From Asparagopsis taxiformis (taxonomy: Eukaryota > Rhodophyta > Florideophyceae > Bonnemaisoniales > Bonnemaisoniaceae), in contig JALQPE010001902.1 in assembly GCA_030407315.1 (NCBI GenBank), positions 146,305-210,304 on the forward strand: DNA of 64,000 nt, read 5' to 3'. Below are positions 38,623 to 50,373 of this stretch, piece by piece (the stretch's first letter is position 1; each line of letters opens with the position of its first letter). Made by a program: the position numbers and the translations under genes. Under the pieces are notes generated by a model that saw nothing but the letters and a program-made list of their open reading frames with translations, was not told the origin of the DNA and searched no databases.

Positions 38623-40789
38623 ATGGAGCAATTCTTGAAAACGGATTTGGCTGCAGAAAACTATTCCGAACAGGCCAGAGTTCGTGCAGTTCTCTTCGAC
38701 GGAGAATCTGGCTGGGTGTACGGTGAAATTGTTGTTCAACGGATCGTTTAGGGGTGCTCCGGACGTCCAAAATTGTGTCAACCTCGAGATGACGGCGTAC
38801 TACACTTGTAGCCGTTGGTGGGCCGGGCTGAAACCGAACTCGGTTGGTACCATTGGGCAGGAATGGATTGCTGGTTTGTTGGAAATCTTCGGGTACGTGA
38901 AGGAGGTGGCCGAGTATTGGAACGTTTCGGATGTGTTGAGGATGCTGGATGGCTCCATTCCCAGCGTGGGTGACCCGAGCAAGAGCTTCGACATTCACTC
39001 ACGCGTTGTCGAAGTTTTTGCGCTGATGGTGCCCAAGAAGGGGTTCTGAGCGGACTTACATCCCAAGGAAGGCCCTCCCAATGGCTCCAAGTTTGAGAAG
39101 ATCTTTCCCAATCGGAAGTCTGTGTTTTGAAAGGACGCCAGGAAAATGCTCCTGCGCGTAACTGGCTACCGCGACATGTAAATGCGGAAACAATTTTACG
39201 TGGTGGACCCACACATCCCACATGCTGCGCTCCCAGTCACATGTGGTCATGATTCCGCCAACCCTTCCCCTTCCATTTCCATTTCCCTGACCATCCCTTC
39301 ATCCTCCATTCCTTTGCCTTTGAAGAATCCAATTGAGGTAGTACCACCTCAATTAGATTCTTCCAGCTATTCCGAGGCTGCCTCTGTTTCTGCCACTGCC
39401 CCTGTCGTGTCTGCATCGTCCGGAGTGGAAACTTCTGGGAAAGTGATGCCCAAAAGGAGTACCTGCCTGAAAGAGAGTCGTTCCGGTCGTGGTGGAACAG
39501 CGACGGCGGGTGGTGCGAGCCCTATTCAGGTCGTCGAGCTGGAGAGCGCACCCAAGGATGCGGGTAAAAGCTCCATCCTCGGGAAGCGCAACTGGGAAAC
39601 CGCTTCTGCGACGCCCGAGCCCTCTACCAAAAAGAGGAAGCTCAGTGAGACTTCATCAAAGTCGTCGTCAAAGAAATCCAAGTCGGCTTCCAGAGGACGT
39701 TCTCGGGAGCCGATTCTCCAGTTCGACGACGCCCATGAAAATCCTATTCCCGACAGTATCGTCGATGAGAATGTGGCCGCCGTTCTCCCTAACGCAATTG
39801 CGTCTGGTAGCCCGATGAAGTACTACATGGAAATTACGACGGTAGAGACGGTGCGGGCGGAAATAAAGGCGGCAGCATTCCTGGCAGCTGCATCGCCAGG
39901 TGCTGAGGACTCGGTGGTGGAATAGTACTTTGCGGTGAAGCGGCGTTGCTGGACAACATGGGGGTGGTTGTTGTGGAAGGCCTCTTGCAGTCGTCCACGG
40001 CTGGTAGTGCGACGCATGACCTCTTCAGTCACTTTTCTCGGCAGTTCCAGCTGGTTGAGGAGGTTGAAAAGCCACAGAAACCCTCCCAGCAGTCTGATTC
40101 TGATTATGAAGACAGGAAACCACAGGACGAGCCCCCAGATTTCGCCAAGCCCGGTTTTGATCCTTCGCCGTGGCATTTCATCCACAACGTGGGTGCTGCG
40201 AAGGACCGCATAGATGGTGGTCGTGGGCGACTCCCCCTGCCGCGGTGTGAATTGTGCGACAAGCTGGAGGAGGGGAATTTGGATATGTACAGGAACAAGT
40301 TGGTGGCAGAGCTTGCTCTTGGTGTTTGTGCGGATTTCTTGAAGTTGGGAATGGAGGGTGAGGATCCTGTCTTTTTCCCGAAGACAGGATTACGGCTGCT
40401 TCTTAAAACAGATGGGGCTGCGGACCAGGATGGGCACACGGACTTCTGAGAATCCCAATTTTGAGGAGTCGGACCTACCCAATCCCCATCCTATTTCATG
40501 ATGTCGAGCGGATCCGATGGGTTCTTTATAGTAGCTGCACCTTATAGTCATGTATGCCTGGTCCATACGGACGCCGACATGTGGAAGGTTCCCGTTAACC
40601 ACTTTTATGTGCCACCCTATTCCGTCTTAGTTGATCGCGGTGACCTTTACCATTACGGGGTCGGCTTCAGGTGAGGAGATCTTCCTGTGGGAGCAGAATT
40701 TAGTCTATGGTCTGCCCACGCGCGGCCACATCTACTTGAAGACGGAGAAGGACGTCCTCACGGACCACATCCACACCGTCGAATATTAA
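38623..40789 (+). pseudogene. Second 2OG-Fe(II) dioxygenase-like gene, decayed
   Basis: ATG at 38623 (MEQFLKTD). Coding sense shifts frame near 38745 and continues with in-frame stops at 39047, 39128 and 39179. A serine-rich and basic linker follows (KKRKLSETSSKSSSKK, nuclear-like) to 39925. The sense then moves to another frame from about 39946, which ends at 40449. The C-terminal fold matches that of the 1310-residue protein: RLLLKTDGAADQDGHTDF carries the H-x-D pair at 40435-40443. After two stops, SPSYFMMSSGSDGFFIVAAP, VPPYSVLVDRGDLYHYG (distal His) and, after a further shift near 40700, RGHIYLKTE (2OG Arg side) follow. At least six stops and three shifts make it a pseudogene. Upstream domains differ from the 1310-residue protein. 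Confidence 0.7.
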
Positions 40790-41238
40790 AAGTATGACAG
40801 GAGCAATAGATAGCATACGAGAAGTATTAAAACCTATGCTATTGTTCCCTGCTATGAAGTTCTGTCTTTCTCATCTCAACATTATTCGCTTAGCCCACCT
40901 TTCTATTTTCATCTATACATCTGACCTTCATGTCATAGTTTAGTGCTACTAAGCCTATTGATTGCTACATTTTTGTATTAGTCTACAACTTTACATGATT
41001 TCACTAGCTAGACCGTAGGGGGGAACTAGTTTTAGACCTTGACAACCCGTGAGGTTCGACTATAAGAGACGTTGCTGAGATAACACATGACACAGAATGC
41101 TCCTGGAAGCCACTCACAGCCGTACAAACGTTCTGCTGAGCCATGTTCCTGACTTCCCAATTCCTTGCTCACCCTTCCCTAGGTGGGAGGGGGACGGAAC
41201 TCTCAGCCCCTTACAGCGGAAGCCGTTTACCGGGGATT

Positions 41239-41643
41239 CTTACAGCAAAGTCATCGTTACGATGACTTTGCTGTAAGAAAGCGTTTCCATTACAGTGGCC
41301 AAGAATTTTTTCACCGGGTAAAAAAATCATGGCAGCTGTAATGATTTATTTTCTTACAGCAAAGTCATCGTAACGATGACTTTGCTGTAAGGAAACGTTT
41401 CCATTGCAGTGGCCAAAGAAATTTTACCGGGTAAAAAATCAGCAAGAATTTTTACCGGGTGAAAAATCGTGGCTGCTGTAATGATTTATTTTCTTACAGC
41501 AAAGTCATCGTTACGATGACTTTGCTGTAAGAAAGCGTTTCAATTACAGTGGCCAAGAATTTTTTACCGGGTAAAAAATCATGGCTGCTGTAATGATTTA
41601 TTTTCTTACAGCAAAGTCATCGTAACGATGACTTTGCTGTAAG
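41239..41643. repeat. Palindrome cluster a: four 39-nt odd-centred palindromes
   Basis: Copies lie at 41239-41277, 41353-41391, 41493-41531 and 41605-41643. Each has arms CTTACAGCAAAGTCATCGT around one central base, alternating T, A, T, A. Between them lies a second dyad, CATTACAG ... TTTTTTACCGGGTAAAAAA ... CTGTAATG. Two different hairpins thus alternate along the DNA. Confidence 0.9.
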
Positions 41644-41699
41644 CATCCCTGGTAAATTGCTTCCGCTGTAAGCGGCAGGTACTTCCGTCCTTTTCCGAC

Positions 41700-44600
41700 C
41701 TAGGGAAGGGTGAGGAGGGAATTATGAAGTCAGGAAACAGGGTATAGGAATGGTATGGACGGCTGTAGGCGGCAATAGGTAACACATTGTGTTGTTTACA
41801 CCCGGTTTGAGCTGGGTGTTGTGTCTAGTATGGTTGGAGGAGTGTACGAAATTTCTACCACGTGGTCGGAAATGGTTCAATTTTCTCACGACAGAGATTC
41901 TGACTTTCGAAATTCAAACTCGTTAAAGTGGGCTGGAGTTGGTGTGAACACCTCCAGGACCTCTGGGAAGGATCTGGTAACACATGTCCTGTGACTGCAC
42001 GCGGTTATCCTCTCTGAAATCAACCATAGATTATCGGAGGGCAAAATCTACTCTTGGTGCCGTGTGGCACATTGACTATACAAAACCGTCTGTTTCCAGT
42101 TTTTATATACTTTACTCTCGAGTAGATAGGATTTCAGCTGTCCGAGTAAAGAATGGGCCATATAAATGTTTCATTTCAACACAAGCATTGTGCAATTCAA
42201 CCTCTTCCAGGTCCAAAAACTTGTCCAGAGTACACTTCCAGGCCATCGCCTGGGAGCGTACTCTGGACAATTTTTTGGACTAAGTGCACTTTCAAGTGCA
42301 TGCACTTGGAGGCATCCAGTCCAAATCTACGTCGTTCCGACAAAGTTGAATTTTGGCCATGGCCGAAATTCATCATATCTGCAGTTGTGAGAATCTGATG
42401 ACCAAAAATCGATGCATTCTGCCAGCCCTAATGCGCAAGCCAGAAGCTTTACGGACAGATAAAACACCTTTCTGTAATCCCCAGAGCCACTCCAGCCCTT
42501 ATACACTACGGTGTTGAAAAGGGGGCCTCAGACAGTACGGTGAGACAGTGATTTTTACTGCCTCACTGTACAATGATCTTCAGGAAGTAGGATATTCTCT
42601 AAGCCTAGCACGGGAGAGAAAGATGGAAGCGTAGGCATGCAGAAGTATAGAGGCAATAGTATGTGTAGACTATGGCAGTGGTAGAAAAGTATTTCATGCA
42701 CGAAAAGGACTGGTAGAGTGACACTAGAGAAGTGATGCTTAGCAGGAAGGGATGTGGAGATGATGAAGGAGGACAACAGACATGAGATCGAGGGTTGAGA
42801 CCAACGGCTTACAGACGGAGCAGTTTACCAGGGATGTTTACAGCAAAGTCATCGTTACGATGACTTTGCTGTAAGAAAACAATTCATTACAGTAGCCATG
42901 ATTTTTTTACCGGGTAAAAAATTCCTGGCCACTGTAATGAAAACGTTTTCTTACAGCAAAGTCATCGTAACGATGACTTTGCTGTAAGCATCCCTGGTAA
43001 ACTGCCTCAGCTGTAAGCGGCTGGGAGCTTGGTCCCTCCCTCACCTTGGGAAGGGTGAGCAAGGAATTGTGAAGCCGTAAAACATGGCAGAGGGATGGTT
43101 TGGACGGCTGTTAGCGGTGTTGGGGAGCACTCTGCGTCGTGCTAACCCAGTCTGGGCTGGGTGCCCTGCCTGGTACGGCGGGAGGAGTGCACAAAATTTC
43201 AAACACAATTTCCTCAAGAGTGAAATTCTGATTGTCGAAACTCAGCCTCCCTAAAATGAACTAGAGCTGGCATGAGCACCTCCAGGACGTCTGGAAAGGT
43301 ACTGACAGCACGTTTTCGGAGCATTGGCGCAGCTGTTCTCTCTGAGATCAAGCATAGAGTATCCGTGGCCAGATTCTATTCCTGGTGCCGTGTGGCACAG
43401 TGACCACACCAAATCGCCCTTTTCAGCAGACTATAGATCTGAGTTACTAGGAATCTAGCTGCCTTCAATACCAACATAGTTGGTAAGTAGGCTAGCCTAG
43501 GATTGTAGGAAAATCAGGAAGGATGGGAGGGTAGGTATGCAGCAACATGAAGGGGATAGTATGAGTAGATTATGGCGGTGGTAGAGAAGGATTGCACTCA
43601 CTGAAGGGTCGGCTGGAGTGACACCGGAGTCGACATAGAAGGGAGGTTGGGATAGGCTGGGATGAAGGAAGACAAGAGACATGAGAGAGAGGGTGAAGCC
43701 AGACCGCTTACAGCTGAGGCAGTTTACCGCGGGTGCTGACAGCAAAGTCATCGTTACGATGACTTTGCTGTAAGGAAAGAAAACATTACAGCAGGCACGT
43801 TTTTTTACCCGGTAAAAAAATTCTTGGTGATTTTTTACCCGGTAAAAATTCTTCGCCTACTGTAATGTTTCCTTTTCTTACAGCAAAGTCATCGTTACGA
43901 TGACTTTGCTGTAAGAAAACGTTTCATTACAGTAGCCACGATTTTTTACCCGGTAAAAAAATTCTTGGTGATTTTTTCACCCGGTAAAATCCTTCGCCCA
44001 CTGTAATGTTTTCTTTTCTTACAGCAAAGTCATCGTAACGATGACTTTGCTGTAAGCATCCCTGGTAAACTGCCTCAGCTGTAAGCGTCTGGTACCTTGG
44101 TCCCTCTCTCACTTTGGGAAGGGTGAGATAGGAATTTTGAAGTCGGGAACATTGTGGAAGGATGGTTTCGACGGCTTCGGGCGGCTTTGAAGAGCAATCT
44201 GTGTCTTGTTCACCCGGGCTGAACTACCTAAAAAGTTCAGTATTGGGAGAGCAGCACGGTAAATTCCGACCACCATTTTCTCACGACAGAGATTCTGGCG
44301 GTCGAAATTCAAACTCGTTAAAATGGACTAGAGTTGGTGTGAACACCTCCAGGACCTCTGGAAAGGTACTACCTGCACATTTTCCGAGGCTACAAGAAGC
44401 CGGTCTCTCCAATATCAAGCATAGATTATCGGTGCGCAAAATCTACTCCTGGTGCTGTGTAGCACATTGACTATACAAAACCGTCCGTTTCCCGTTATAA
44501 TAAACTATACTCTCAAGTAGGTAGGAATCTAGATATTCACCTTACATCGATGGTTATGAAGTAGGTTAGCCTAGGACTGAAGGACAGAAGGTAAAGGATA

Positions 44601-44800
44601 GGATGGTAGGCATGGGGTAAAATGAAGGTGGTGGTATGAGTAGAATACGGAAGTAGTAGACAGGTATTTAATGCACAGGAGGGGCGTGTGAAGTGACACC
44701 AGAGGCGCGGTGCGTCACAGGAAGGGAGACTGGAATAATGAAGGAGAACTAGAGGCATGAGAGATAGGTTGTTGAGGCATGCTTCTAGCTCTATTATATA
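41700..44800. repeat. Macro-repeat of ~0.9-1.1 kb units with palindrome clusters b and c
   Basis: Three parts recur in order. A block with CACCTCCAGGAC(C/G)TCTGG is at about 41950, 43270 and 44345. A block with GTAGGCATG and AATGAAGG-like words is at 42590, 43490 and 44570. The 39-nt palindromes are at 42838-42989 (two) and 43737-44056 (three). ACCCGGT/ACCGGGT dyads sit between the palindromes as in cluster a. No gene is supported. A CACTA-type terminus lies at 42504. Confidence 0.7.
42504..42575. repeat. CACTA-type terminus, second plus-orientation copy
   Basis: CACTACGGTGTTGAAAAGGGGG, then CAGACAGTACGG and a short run of subterminal words. It is a solo or truncated end abutting a 172-bp satellite monomer on its left. 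Confidence 0.65.
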
Positions 44801-44969
44801 ACTACATTGCTCCTCTATAGGCTACGCAATCCATTCCAGAAGTTCTAGTTAAAAATGGACTATATGAATGTTTCATTTCAATATCAGCATTGTGCAGTTG
44901 AGCCTCTTCAAGGTCCGAAAACTTGTCCAGAGTACGCTTCCAGGCCACTTGAAGGCATCCAGAACACTT

Positions 44970-45660
44970 GCACTTCGTTCTTGCAAAGTTCAATTTTGGC
45001 TATCACATCTCCAGTTGTGGGAGTCTGGTGACCAAAAGTCGATGCATTCTGGAATCCCTACCACGCAATTCAACAGCTTTACGGACACATAAAACACTTT
45101 TCCGTACTCCCTAGAGCCACTCCAGCCCTTACGGATCACTTACACTTCGTTCCGACAAAGTTCAATTTTGGCCATCACATCTCCAGTTGTGAGAATCTGG
45201 TGACCAAAAATTAGTGAACTCCGGAAGCTCTACCTCGCAAGCTACCAGCTTTCAGGGCAAATAAAACCCGTTACAGTACTCCCCAGACCCACCCCAACCT
45301 TCCCAGACCACTTGCACTTCGTTCCGACAAAGTTCAATTTTGGCCATCACATGTCCAGTTGTGGGAATCTGGTGACCAAAACTCGATGCATTCTGTCAGC
45401 CCTAATGCGCAAGCCAGCAGCTTTACGAACTCATAGAACACTTTTCCGTACTCCCTAGACCCACTCCAACCCTTACAGACCACTTGCACATAATTCGGAC
45501 AAAGTTCCATTTTGACCATCACATCTCCAGTTGTGAGAATCTGGTGACCGAAAATCGATGAATTCTACCAGCCCTACCACGCAAGCCAGAAGCTTTGAGT
45601 GCAATTAGAACACGTTTTAGTGCTTCCTAGAACCACCCCAACCCTTCCAGACCACTTTAC
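44970..45660. repeat. ~172-bp tandem satellite
   Basis: TTCAATTTTGGCCATCACAT-type words recur at about 44990, 45160, 45332 and 45505, and CTCCAGTTGTG(A/G)GA follows each. The period is close to 172 bp. A lone related monomer is at 42330-42500. The length is nucleosome-like, as in many centromeric or heterochromatic satellites. Confidence 0.75.
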
Positions 45661-45760
45661 AGCCTTTTTCGCGGGGTCCGAAATCGTCTCCTTCTTCTTC
45701 CCGAGTGAGAAACATCAGTCCCTCTCGAATGCTTACAGAGAGGTTGGTTTACTATGGTTT

Positions 45761-46175
45761 CTTACAGCAAAGTCATCGTTAAGATGACTTTGCTGTAATG
45801 TTTTGTTTTCTTACAGCAAAGTCATCGTAACGATGACTTTGCTGTAATGTTTTGTTTTCTTACAGCAAAGTCATCGTAACGATGACTTTGCTGTAATGTT
45901 TTGTTTACTTACAGCAAAGTCATCGTAACGATGACTTTGCTGTAATGTTTTGTTTACTTACAGCAAAGTCATCGTAACGATGACTTTTCTGTAAGCAACC
46001 TGGGTAAACTGCCTTTGCTGTAAGAAAACTGAATAGCAGTTCCGACAGCTTGTCCTGAGGAGGCAAATCCGCCTTAACGATGACTTTGCTGTAAGAAAAC
46101 AGAGAACTTACAGTTTTGACAGCTTGTCCTGAAGAAAAAAATCCGCCTTAACGATGACTTTGCTGTAAGAAAACA
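45761..46175. repeat. Palindrome cluster d: 49-bp regular array
   Basis: Five 39-nt palindromes start at 45761 and recur exactly every 49 bp, separated by TGTTTTGTTTTC-like spacers that are nearly identical. Two half-copies (AACGATGACTTTGCTGTAAG) follow at about 46076 and 46150. The spacers are constant, so this is not a CRISPR array. Confidence 0.9.
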
Positions 46176-46478
46176 GAGTAATTACAGGTCTGACAGCTTG
46201 TCCTGAAAACCCGTCCTCCCGCCCAAGTTTATTCTTCCTACCCTAGAGCTCTACTGACGTTCCCAGTCGCAAGTATCGTACCACTTGAACACTATCACAC
46301 AGCTAGAATTGTCACCTGTCCCTCATGGCGACCAGCGCCGAGCGAAGAGCGAAACAAGGGCCACAAGCACAGTCGCAAAAGTTCCATTCTCTCCATTGAT
46401 CTCCCATATGACGATTCTACATAGGCGACGGTTTCACTCGATGCCGTCTTCGCAAGCTGCGTCTCTATCGTCTGAGAA

Positions 46479-47345
46479 ATGTCGCATCTACGCATCGCAT
46501 CTGTAGCCATCCTACTTGCGACAGCATTCTCACACGGTCTGCTGTCCGATCCGCCACAACGCGGGCTCCTCTCCGGCAGCGAACTATCGCCCTCAATATA
46601 CTTTCATTCGGCGCCGCGTGATCGCTATGCGCATTTTCCTACTGGACTGAAAAGCACCGTTCGAGGTGCCGGATCGCGCTCTCAGGAAGTTGCGGGCGCA
46701 CATAATTGGACGCTATTCGATCCCATGGCGCAGAGCGATACATGGCGCTCCGGTGTGTGTGGTGACGAGAAGGGGGCCCGCAGCAGCATCTTCGTGGTGG
46801 TAGGTTTTATTATCGTGGCAGGATTTCGCGCAAGTACACCAAGGGCCAAGTTATTGAAGTCTCGACTGTTGTCATCGCCAATCATGGTGGATTCATGCAG
46901 TTACACTTATGTGATGTGTCCAAGTGCAACGGCGAGATCTCAAAACAGTGTTTCAAACGTGGTACATGTCATGAACTGAAGCGTGCTAAATCTGCCTGCG
47001 ATTAATCGCATAATTATGGTGCGGAGCGGTGTGGTCCGATTGATGAAAAGCATCCTGGGAGATGTATTTACCGTGTAAGATTGGGAACGGGCTGGAGAGA
47101 TTTGGGGAAGCCACGATGAGATTTCGTCTACAGAAAGGTGTTACAAGCCGACATTGCGTGTTACACTGGTACTGGGCTAGTGCTCATCAGTGTAGTGCAC
47201 CGGGGCTGTCGGAGTATTTTGAGAGGATGGAAGGTGCTTGGGGCAAATGTAGGGGCCCCTACAGATACTGGTATCTCAAGAAAACCATGTGGTGGAGAGG
47301 TGTTTCCGCAGGAGTTTCATCAGTGCTCTGATGTGAGAATTGTTG
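46479..47345 (+). pseudogene. AA15-like lytic polysaccharide monooxygenase, frameshifted
   Basis: ATG at 46479 begins an 18-residue signal peptide (MSHLRIASVAILLATAFS). It would expose His19 as the mature N-terminus, followed by HGLLSDPPQRG, the histidine-brace start of AA10/AA15 enzymes. GVCGD near 46760 fits the AA15 pattern. Coding sense then shifts frame near 46790 to FYYRGRISRKYTKGQVIEV and TVVIANHGGFMQLHLC, where the second copper His is at 46883-46885. After a stop at about 47003, more pieces follow in shifted frames: GPIDEKHPGRC, HCVLHWYWASAHQCSAPG, and near the end GGEVFPQEFHQCSDV. Secreted copper enzymes of this family oxidise chitin or cellulose. At least three shifts make it dead, or the sequence has indel errors. 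Confidence 0.75.
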
Positions 47346-48045
47346 AAAGGAAGCGTCTGCAGAGAGATTGATTACGAATTAGAATTGGGACAAGTTGATT
47401 CAAACACTGCCTTGAGGCAGTTTGAGAAATTCGATAGTGCACTTCTCTAGCGATAGATACAGTGGCTGAAACTGTAATAGTTTGTCGATCAGGGATGCGA
47501 TGGCAGCACTCTGAACGGCGACAGTGCCAGAGACCCAGATCAACATCCTTGTAAAAGTTTTCTGACTGCTTCCACCAGCCAAGTTTGGTAGTTGGCCTAA
47601 ACAGCAAGCACCAATTCAGCGCATTTCTGTTGCTCGGCATCTAATGAAAAGGTTGAAAACGCTCTATATCTCAAACGGCATCGTGCACTGCCCAACGGCC
47701 AGAATCTCCTGACTAATCCTTCCACCGCATAAACTAAACAACAACGCAATGGTCGGCATCAACCCCGCTTGTCGCAAATCAACACGATCGGCATTCCAGC
47801 ACATTGGGTCGAACCATAACACAACAGTGTTAGCCGAGACACTGCGCATGGCCGTGATCGATAAACCACCGATACCAAGTTCATAATGCCCGAATCCTCC
47901 ACTCGGCAGCATCACTGGTGATTTCCCGTTGTTTCCGCCATGCCTGTCGACCTTCACCCTCCATGCCACGCATTCGACCGGTGAAATAACCGCACCAGCC
48001 GGCCATCACGTGCACCATTCCACGACGACCCATCTGCGCAGCAGC
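47346..48045. other. Gap between the monooxygenase and Sel1 genes
   Basis: No gene, repeat or RNA feature is recognised. The short frames on either strand have no recognisable motifs. Confidence 0.4.
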
Positions 48046-49551
48046 ATGGCAGGGCTAAGTCTGCCGGAGATGGTCGAAGTGGGCATGACCGTGGAGGTAC
48101 TGTGGCCGGTCGTGATCTGGGGCACGCGCAAGAAGGAAAACCCAACAAATTCTTGGTGGAAAGCGTGCGTGCTCGAGATTTGGTGCAATGGCATTGAAAA
48201 TTGCGGGCGCATCGAGTACCATGAGAGCTTTGGTCATCCACGCACGATTTGCGTAGTTCGCTTTCTGGAAGGAAAACTCGTGGATTATGGCTCTCCGTCA
48301 CGCGACGACTCGGTACAAATGCCGTCTATGAACCTGAAATGGCGCATTGCAAACGCATCAAATCCGACGGAAGATGTTCAACTATCTTCTGCGTCAGGCA
48401 AAACGACACGCGGTGCACGTCACACTGCAGCCGCTGAAAGCTCGCTGCTCGCACAAAAAATTGCAGCTATGAGTCGCCAGCTCGACGACGTCCAGAGCTT
48501 GCTGCGCGAACACACGGATCAATGGGCAGTGATTGTCGATTGTGAATCATCTCGCGTTTCGACAGACGTCGCGCAGGTACCGCTCATGCGGAATTTGGCA
48601 CAACTTTATGAAAAGGGCTGCCAGCCGAACAGCGAAGAGGCAAGCGTAAGGTACAAACGCTGCGCATTGGCGGAAGATATCACGTCCGGACTTCAGCTGG
48701 GAAAAAAGTATCGCGATGCGGATGGCAGCGAAAGAGACTATGAACAAGCAGTGGCGCTGTTTCGTCGCGCAGCAGCCTCGGGATCGCTGGAGGCCAAGGT
48801 TCATCTTGTAAACATGTATGAGAATGGACATGAAGTGCAACAGGACTTGAAAAGGGCGTACGCCCTTTTCAAGTCCTGCTGCAACGTTGCAATTGTATCG
48901 GGAGGCAGCGGATGGAGGACTAGCAGTCGGCAGAACGAATATTGCAATCATGTACGAGACGGGACACGGCGTGGAGATGGACGAGGCGCGTGCAGCACAG
49001 TTGTACGAAGAGGGAATTATGGGCGGCGATATCTCGGCAAAGAATGATCTTGGCGTCATGTTTGAGGAGGGATGCGGCGTGCAGAAGGACATTGCAGAAG
49101 ATTTTCGACTGTACAAGTCGGGATCTGATTACGGAGACGCAGATTGTATGAACAATCTCGCGACGCTGTACGACAATGGAAATGGTGAAGGGACTGATAA
49201 GAAGCGCGCTTTTGAGCTGTATGAGCGGTCAGCGCAGAGTGGGAATGCGTTTGCAATGTACAATTTAGCATGCATGCTGGAGAACGGCGAGGGCATTCGA
49301 CGGGATTTGCGACGTGCGGTAACGCTGTATGAATCGGCGGCACGCAAGGGGAATGTCGCAAGTAAGACGAGTTTAGCAGAGATGTATACATCGATATATC
49401 GAGGCGGAAAGGGTATTGATGTGGATTTCGTATAAGCGAGAGCGCTTTATGAGGAGGCGGTCCAGAAGTTTGACGTGGACGCGATGTGTAGTCTGGAAAA
49501 GATTTAAGAAACTGGGCTGGGTGTCGCGGTGGACTTGAAGAGGGCTTGGCG
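48046..49551 (+). pseudogene. Tudor-like plus Sel1-repeat protein, interrupted by a palindrome
   Basis: ATG at 48046. Residues about 8-105 form a Tudor/agenet-like domain (VEVLW, WWKACVLE, IEYHESFG, LKWRI). A short coiled stretch follows (LAQKIAAMSRQLDDVQSLL), then Sel1/TPR-like repeats from about 48590: LAQLYEKGC, AVALFRRAAASGSLEAKVHL, NMYENGHEV and others. At 48841-48878 a palindromic insertion changes the frame. The repeats resume at about 48887 (LYREAADGGLAVG) and continue regularly to a TAA at 49435. Sel1-like sequence goes on in frame past this stop and a second one at 49506. Sel1 proteins act as scaffolds in many pathways. The Tudor-like domain suggests a nuclear or RNA-related role (inference). 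Confidence 0.8.
48841..48878. repeat. Perfect 38-nt palindrome inside the Sel1 gene
   Basis: Arms are CAGGACTTGAAAAGGGCGT and its complement, with no spacer. The left arm is normal coding sequence (QDLKRAY). The right arm is its inverted copy, after which coding sense resumes in another frame. Confidence 0.9.
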
Positions 49552-49621
49552 ATTGTACGTTGATGCGCACTTGCATGGTACCATGCAAGTGCGCATCAAC
49601 GTACAATAGCACGTGCTATTG
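49552..49621. repeat. Perfect 56-nt palindrome plus overlapping 18-nt palindrome
   Basis: The arms are 49552-49579 and 49580-49607, centred on GGTACC. The left arm is still Sel1 coding sense (LYVDAHLHG). A second palindrome, CAATAGCACGTGCTATTG, overlaps its right end (49604-49621). Confidence 0.9.
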
Positions 49622-50373
49622 AGGGAACGTGTGGGATGGAGCGGTTGGATCAGATCAAGGATGGCGTTGAGGTGAAAGAGGAGCGCAAGATGGACGCCGC
49701 TGTAGTAGTAAGTAAGCGGAAACGCAGTGGACGTAGTTAGCAACGTACCATCCATGATCAACACTGAAAATTGAGTTCAATTCTCCGAATTATTTCGTGT
49801 AGTCGCCAAAGTTTTGCTTTCATCCGAAATGTGGAAATACACGAATTCATGTCTGCCTTTGACGAGTATTCCACGTCGCAGTACGACATCGGTTGGGCAT
49901 GGCGCTGAAGAGCACAAATGTCCCGATGAACGCCATAGATTTCAGCTCTTTACGACGCGCTGCTTGTGTCATGGGTTACTCACTGCTGTTAACAGTACCA
50001 CGTGCTGTTAACAGCACCTACGCCCAATTGGGCGTAGGTACTGCTATTGACCATCTGTGCTTGGAATGTATGGTAGGAAACACCAATTCAACGATGGGAA
50101 CTGAGTTTGGACCTTTACCAAGACGGCATCCAAGCGGAGACATGTCTCGTCCGATTCCGGCATTTTTTGAACAAAATAACATTGAGATCTAAGAAAACTA
50201 GAAACCAACCTCGCCCACCACATCATCCTGATCAACCCGTCGGAAGTCGATCTCGCCCTCATCACAATGCCGCTCAATACAGCATTTCTGCCAGCTACAG
50301 CTTGCATCTTTTGATCGAATAGAAACAGCGCATTTGTGAAGAGGTTCAAACCAGCCCAGTCAACGCAGATCGT
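49622..50373. other. Palindrome-rich spacer between Sel1 and SSB genes
   Basis: No gene is supported. GTGCTGTTAACAGCAC (50002-50017) abuts ACCTACGCCCAATTGGGCGT (palindrome 50016-50039), so two palindromes are chained. The remainder is unremarkable. Confidence 0.5.

Noticed and set aside
39047..40464. Alternative genetic code (TGA or TAG read as amino acid)
   Set aside because: In-frame stops of all three kinds occur together with one-base shifts, while intact genes nearby avoid internal stops. Decay is simpler.
45761..46000. CRISPR array
   Set aside because: Repeats are regular and palindromic, but the spacers are almost identical to each other and the context is eukaryotic with no cas genes.
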